From Leptospira brenneri (lineage in GTDB: Bacteria; Spirochaetota; Leptospiria; Leptospirales; Leptospiraceae), in contig NZ_NPDQ01000008.1 in the NCBI RefSeq assembly GCF_002812125.1, positions 62,001-126,000 of the forward strand: 64,000 nt of DNA, in the 5' to 3' direction. The notes beneath the pieces are model-generated. The model saw only the letters and a list, made by a program, of their open reading frames with translations, ran no database searches and had not been told where the DNA came from. This document shows, one piece after another, positions 63,320-64,000 of the stretch. Both the position numbers and the translations under genes were made by a program. Each line of letters begins with the position of its first letter. Positions within the stretch are counted from its first letter, which is position 1.

Positions 63320-63647
63320 GAATGGACTCGCTCGGGAAAACAAGCCGGATGAGATCAAATCGTTTTAAATACATATAACTAGAAATGGGGAGTCCTACAA
63401 GAACCAGAACTCGTTTTTTCAAACGAAGGTCGCGGGCCATGTTTAAAAGTTTTGTGAGGAGTGAAAGGGGCAAATAAGGAAGAGTGGAAAGATCCATTTG
63501 GATATGCGACCTTGTTTGGAAAAATAACATATGCATGATAGAATCCAATTCTTCTTCCAGTTCGTTGTGAACTTTCTTAGACAAAATGACAATTTCATAC
63601 GCATTCTGAACTTCACGCACCGTCAGATATTTTGTTTTTTTTGCCAT
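63288..63647 (-). CDS. STAS-like protein
   Basis: About 119 residues from ATG 63647 (MAKKTKYLTVREV). The predicted alternation of strands and helices (NAYEIVILSKKV, IQMDLSTLPYLP, KKRVLVLVGLP) resembles STAS/anti-anti-sigma domains, without a clear phospho-Ser motif. It is divergent from epmA, with overlapping start regions. Uncertain; a partner-switch role is inference. Confidence 0.6.
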   Translation of the reverse strand: MAKKTKYLTVREVQNAYEIVILSKKVHNELEEELDSIMHMLFFQTRSHIQMDLSTLPYLPLSLLTKLLNMARDLRLKKRVLVLVGLPISSYMYLKRFDLIRLVFPSESILRESHRQPRG

Positions 63648-63660
63648 TGGAGGTAATGGT

Positions 63661-64000
63661 ATGCATTCACTCCCAAAAGATACACTCATTTTTCGTTCTC
63701 AAGTTTTCCGAAAGGTTCGAGAGATTTTATGGAGAGATGGATTTTTGGAAGTGGACACTCCCACTTTCAAACCCATTGTCGGGATGGAACCGTATTTGGA
63801 TCCTTATGAAGTGCGTTCTCCCAGTGGCCAGGAGAAGGGATATCTCATCACGTCTCCTGAATACAGTTTGAAACAGATGATGGCAAACGGTTTGACAAGG
63901 ATCTTTGAGCTGGCTCATACATTCCGGTCGGGTGAAATGGGAAGTGAGTTTCATTCCAAAGAATTTTTGATGTTGGAATTATATGCAAAAGGAATTGATG
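63661..64000 (+). CDS. epmA: EF-P lysine ligase EpmA/GenX, truncated by window end
   Basis: The first 113 codons of a class II LysRS-like protein. DGFLEVDTPTFKP, EPYLDPYEV, YLITSPEYSLKQMMANG and IFELAHTFRSGEMGSEFHSKEF match EpmA. It adds beta-lysine or lysine to elongation factor P. ATG 63661 has GGAGG seven bases upstream. The gene continues past the window; the full protein should be about 320 residues. Confidence 0.88.
   Translation, partial: MHSLPKDTLIFRSQVFRKVREILWRDGFLEVDTPTFKPIVGMEPYLDPYEVRSPSGQEKGYLITSPEYSLKQMMANGLTRIFELAHTFRSGEMGSEFHSKEFLMLELYAKGID

Noticed and set aside
1..64000. tRNA or rRNA genes, insertion sequences, CRISPR arrays
   Set aside because: I saw no cloverleaf with a GGTTCGAATCC-type arm, no rRNA-like stretches, no transposase and no regularly spaced repeats; a covariance search could still find a tRNA I missed.

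Overview
The window is most likely from a Leptospira species. I infer this from protein families rather than a database match: futalosine-type menaquinone synthesis (MqnD), Kelch and FlgO/CsgG-like lipoproteins with relaxed spirochaetal lipoboxes, AT-rich DNA, frequent TTG/GTG starts, and asd close to a plasmid-type parA/parB/rep locus. In Leptospira, asd is a classical marker of the small second chromosome. The window therefore probably spans the replication origin region of chromosome II.

Layout. 0.1-4.6 kb: a membrane glycosyltransferase-like protein, mqnD and a large discoidin/tail-fibre-like repeat protein. 4.7-7.7 kb: rep, parB and parA on the minus strand. The parB-rep gap holds repeats, a plus-strand promoter and a plus-strand intrinsic terminator, an arrangement that copies the parA-parB-antisense RNA-initiator order of alphaproteobacterial repABC modules. 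7.7-11.9 kb: a degenerate NtrC-like regulator, unknown genes and a structured 0.8 kb non-coding stretch. 12-21 kb: an MBOAT/SGNH pair, then asd, a conserved unknown gene, pyk and an outer-membrane barrel on one strand. 21-31.6 kb: a cytochrome c lipoprotein, pirin, a chemoreceptor, an exported caspase-like protease and three tandem Kelch lipoproteins. 31.6-38.8 kb: a minus-strand surface glycan operon (two membrane glycosyltransferases, one GT4, MBOAT plus SGNH partner, MazG-like enzyme). 38.9-48.6 kb: queA, two envelope proteins, aconitase, a J-domain-like protein, a methyltransferase, a large lipoprotein and pnuC. 48.7-50 kb: an ArsR/SRPBCC/DoxX cluster. 50-60.8 kb: a visibly more AT-rich accessory block with a histidine kinase, several lipoproteins, a beta-propeller/caspase pair split by a frameshift and a NarL-type regulator. 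60.8-64 kb: cutA, a YqjD/YqjE-like envelope set, an OmpR-type regulator, a DUF4279 protein, a STAS-like protein and the start of epmA.

The most interesting points are: (1) the repABC-like replication module with a candidate counter-transcribed RNA and a rep leader able to pair with its own ribosome binding site; (2) a beta-propeller-caspase lipoprotein split by one base in an eight-base homopolymer, inside an AT-rich set of lipoprotein genes; and (3) a second exported caspase-like protease next to three Kelch-propeller lipoproteins.
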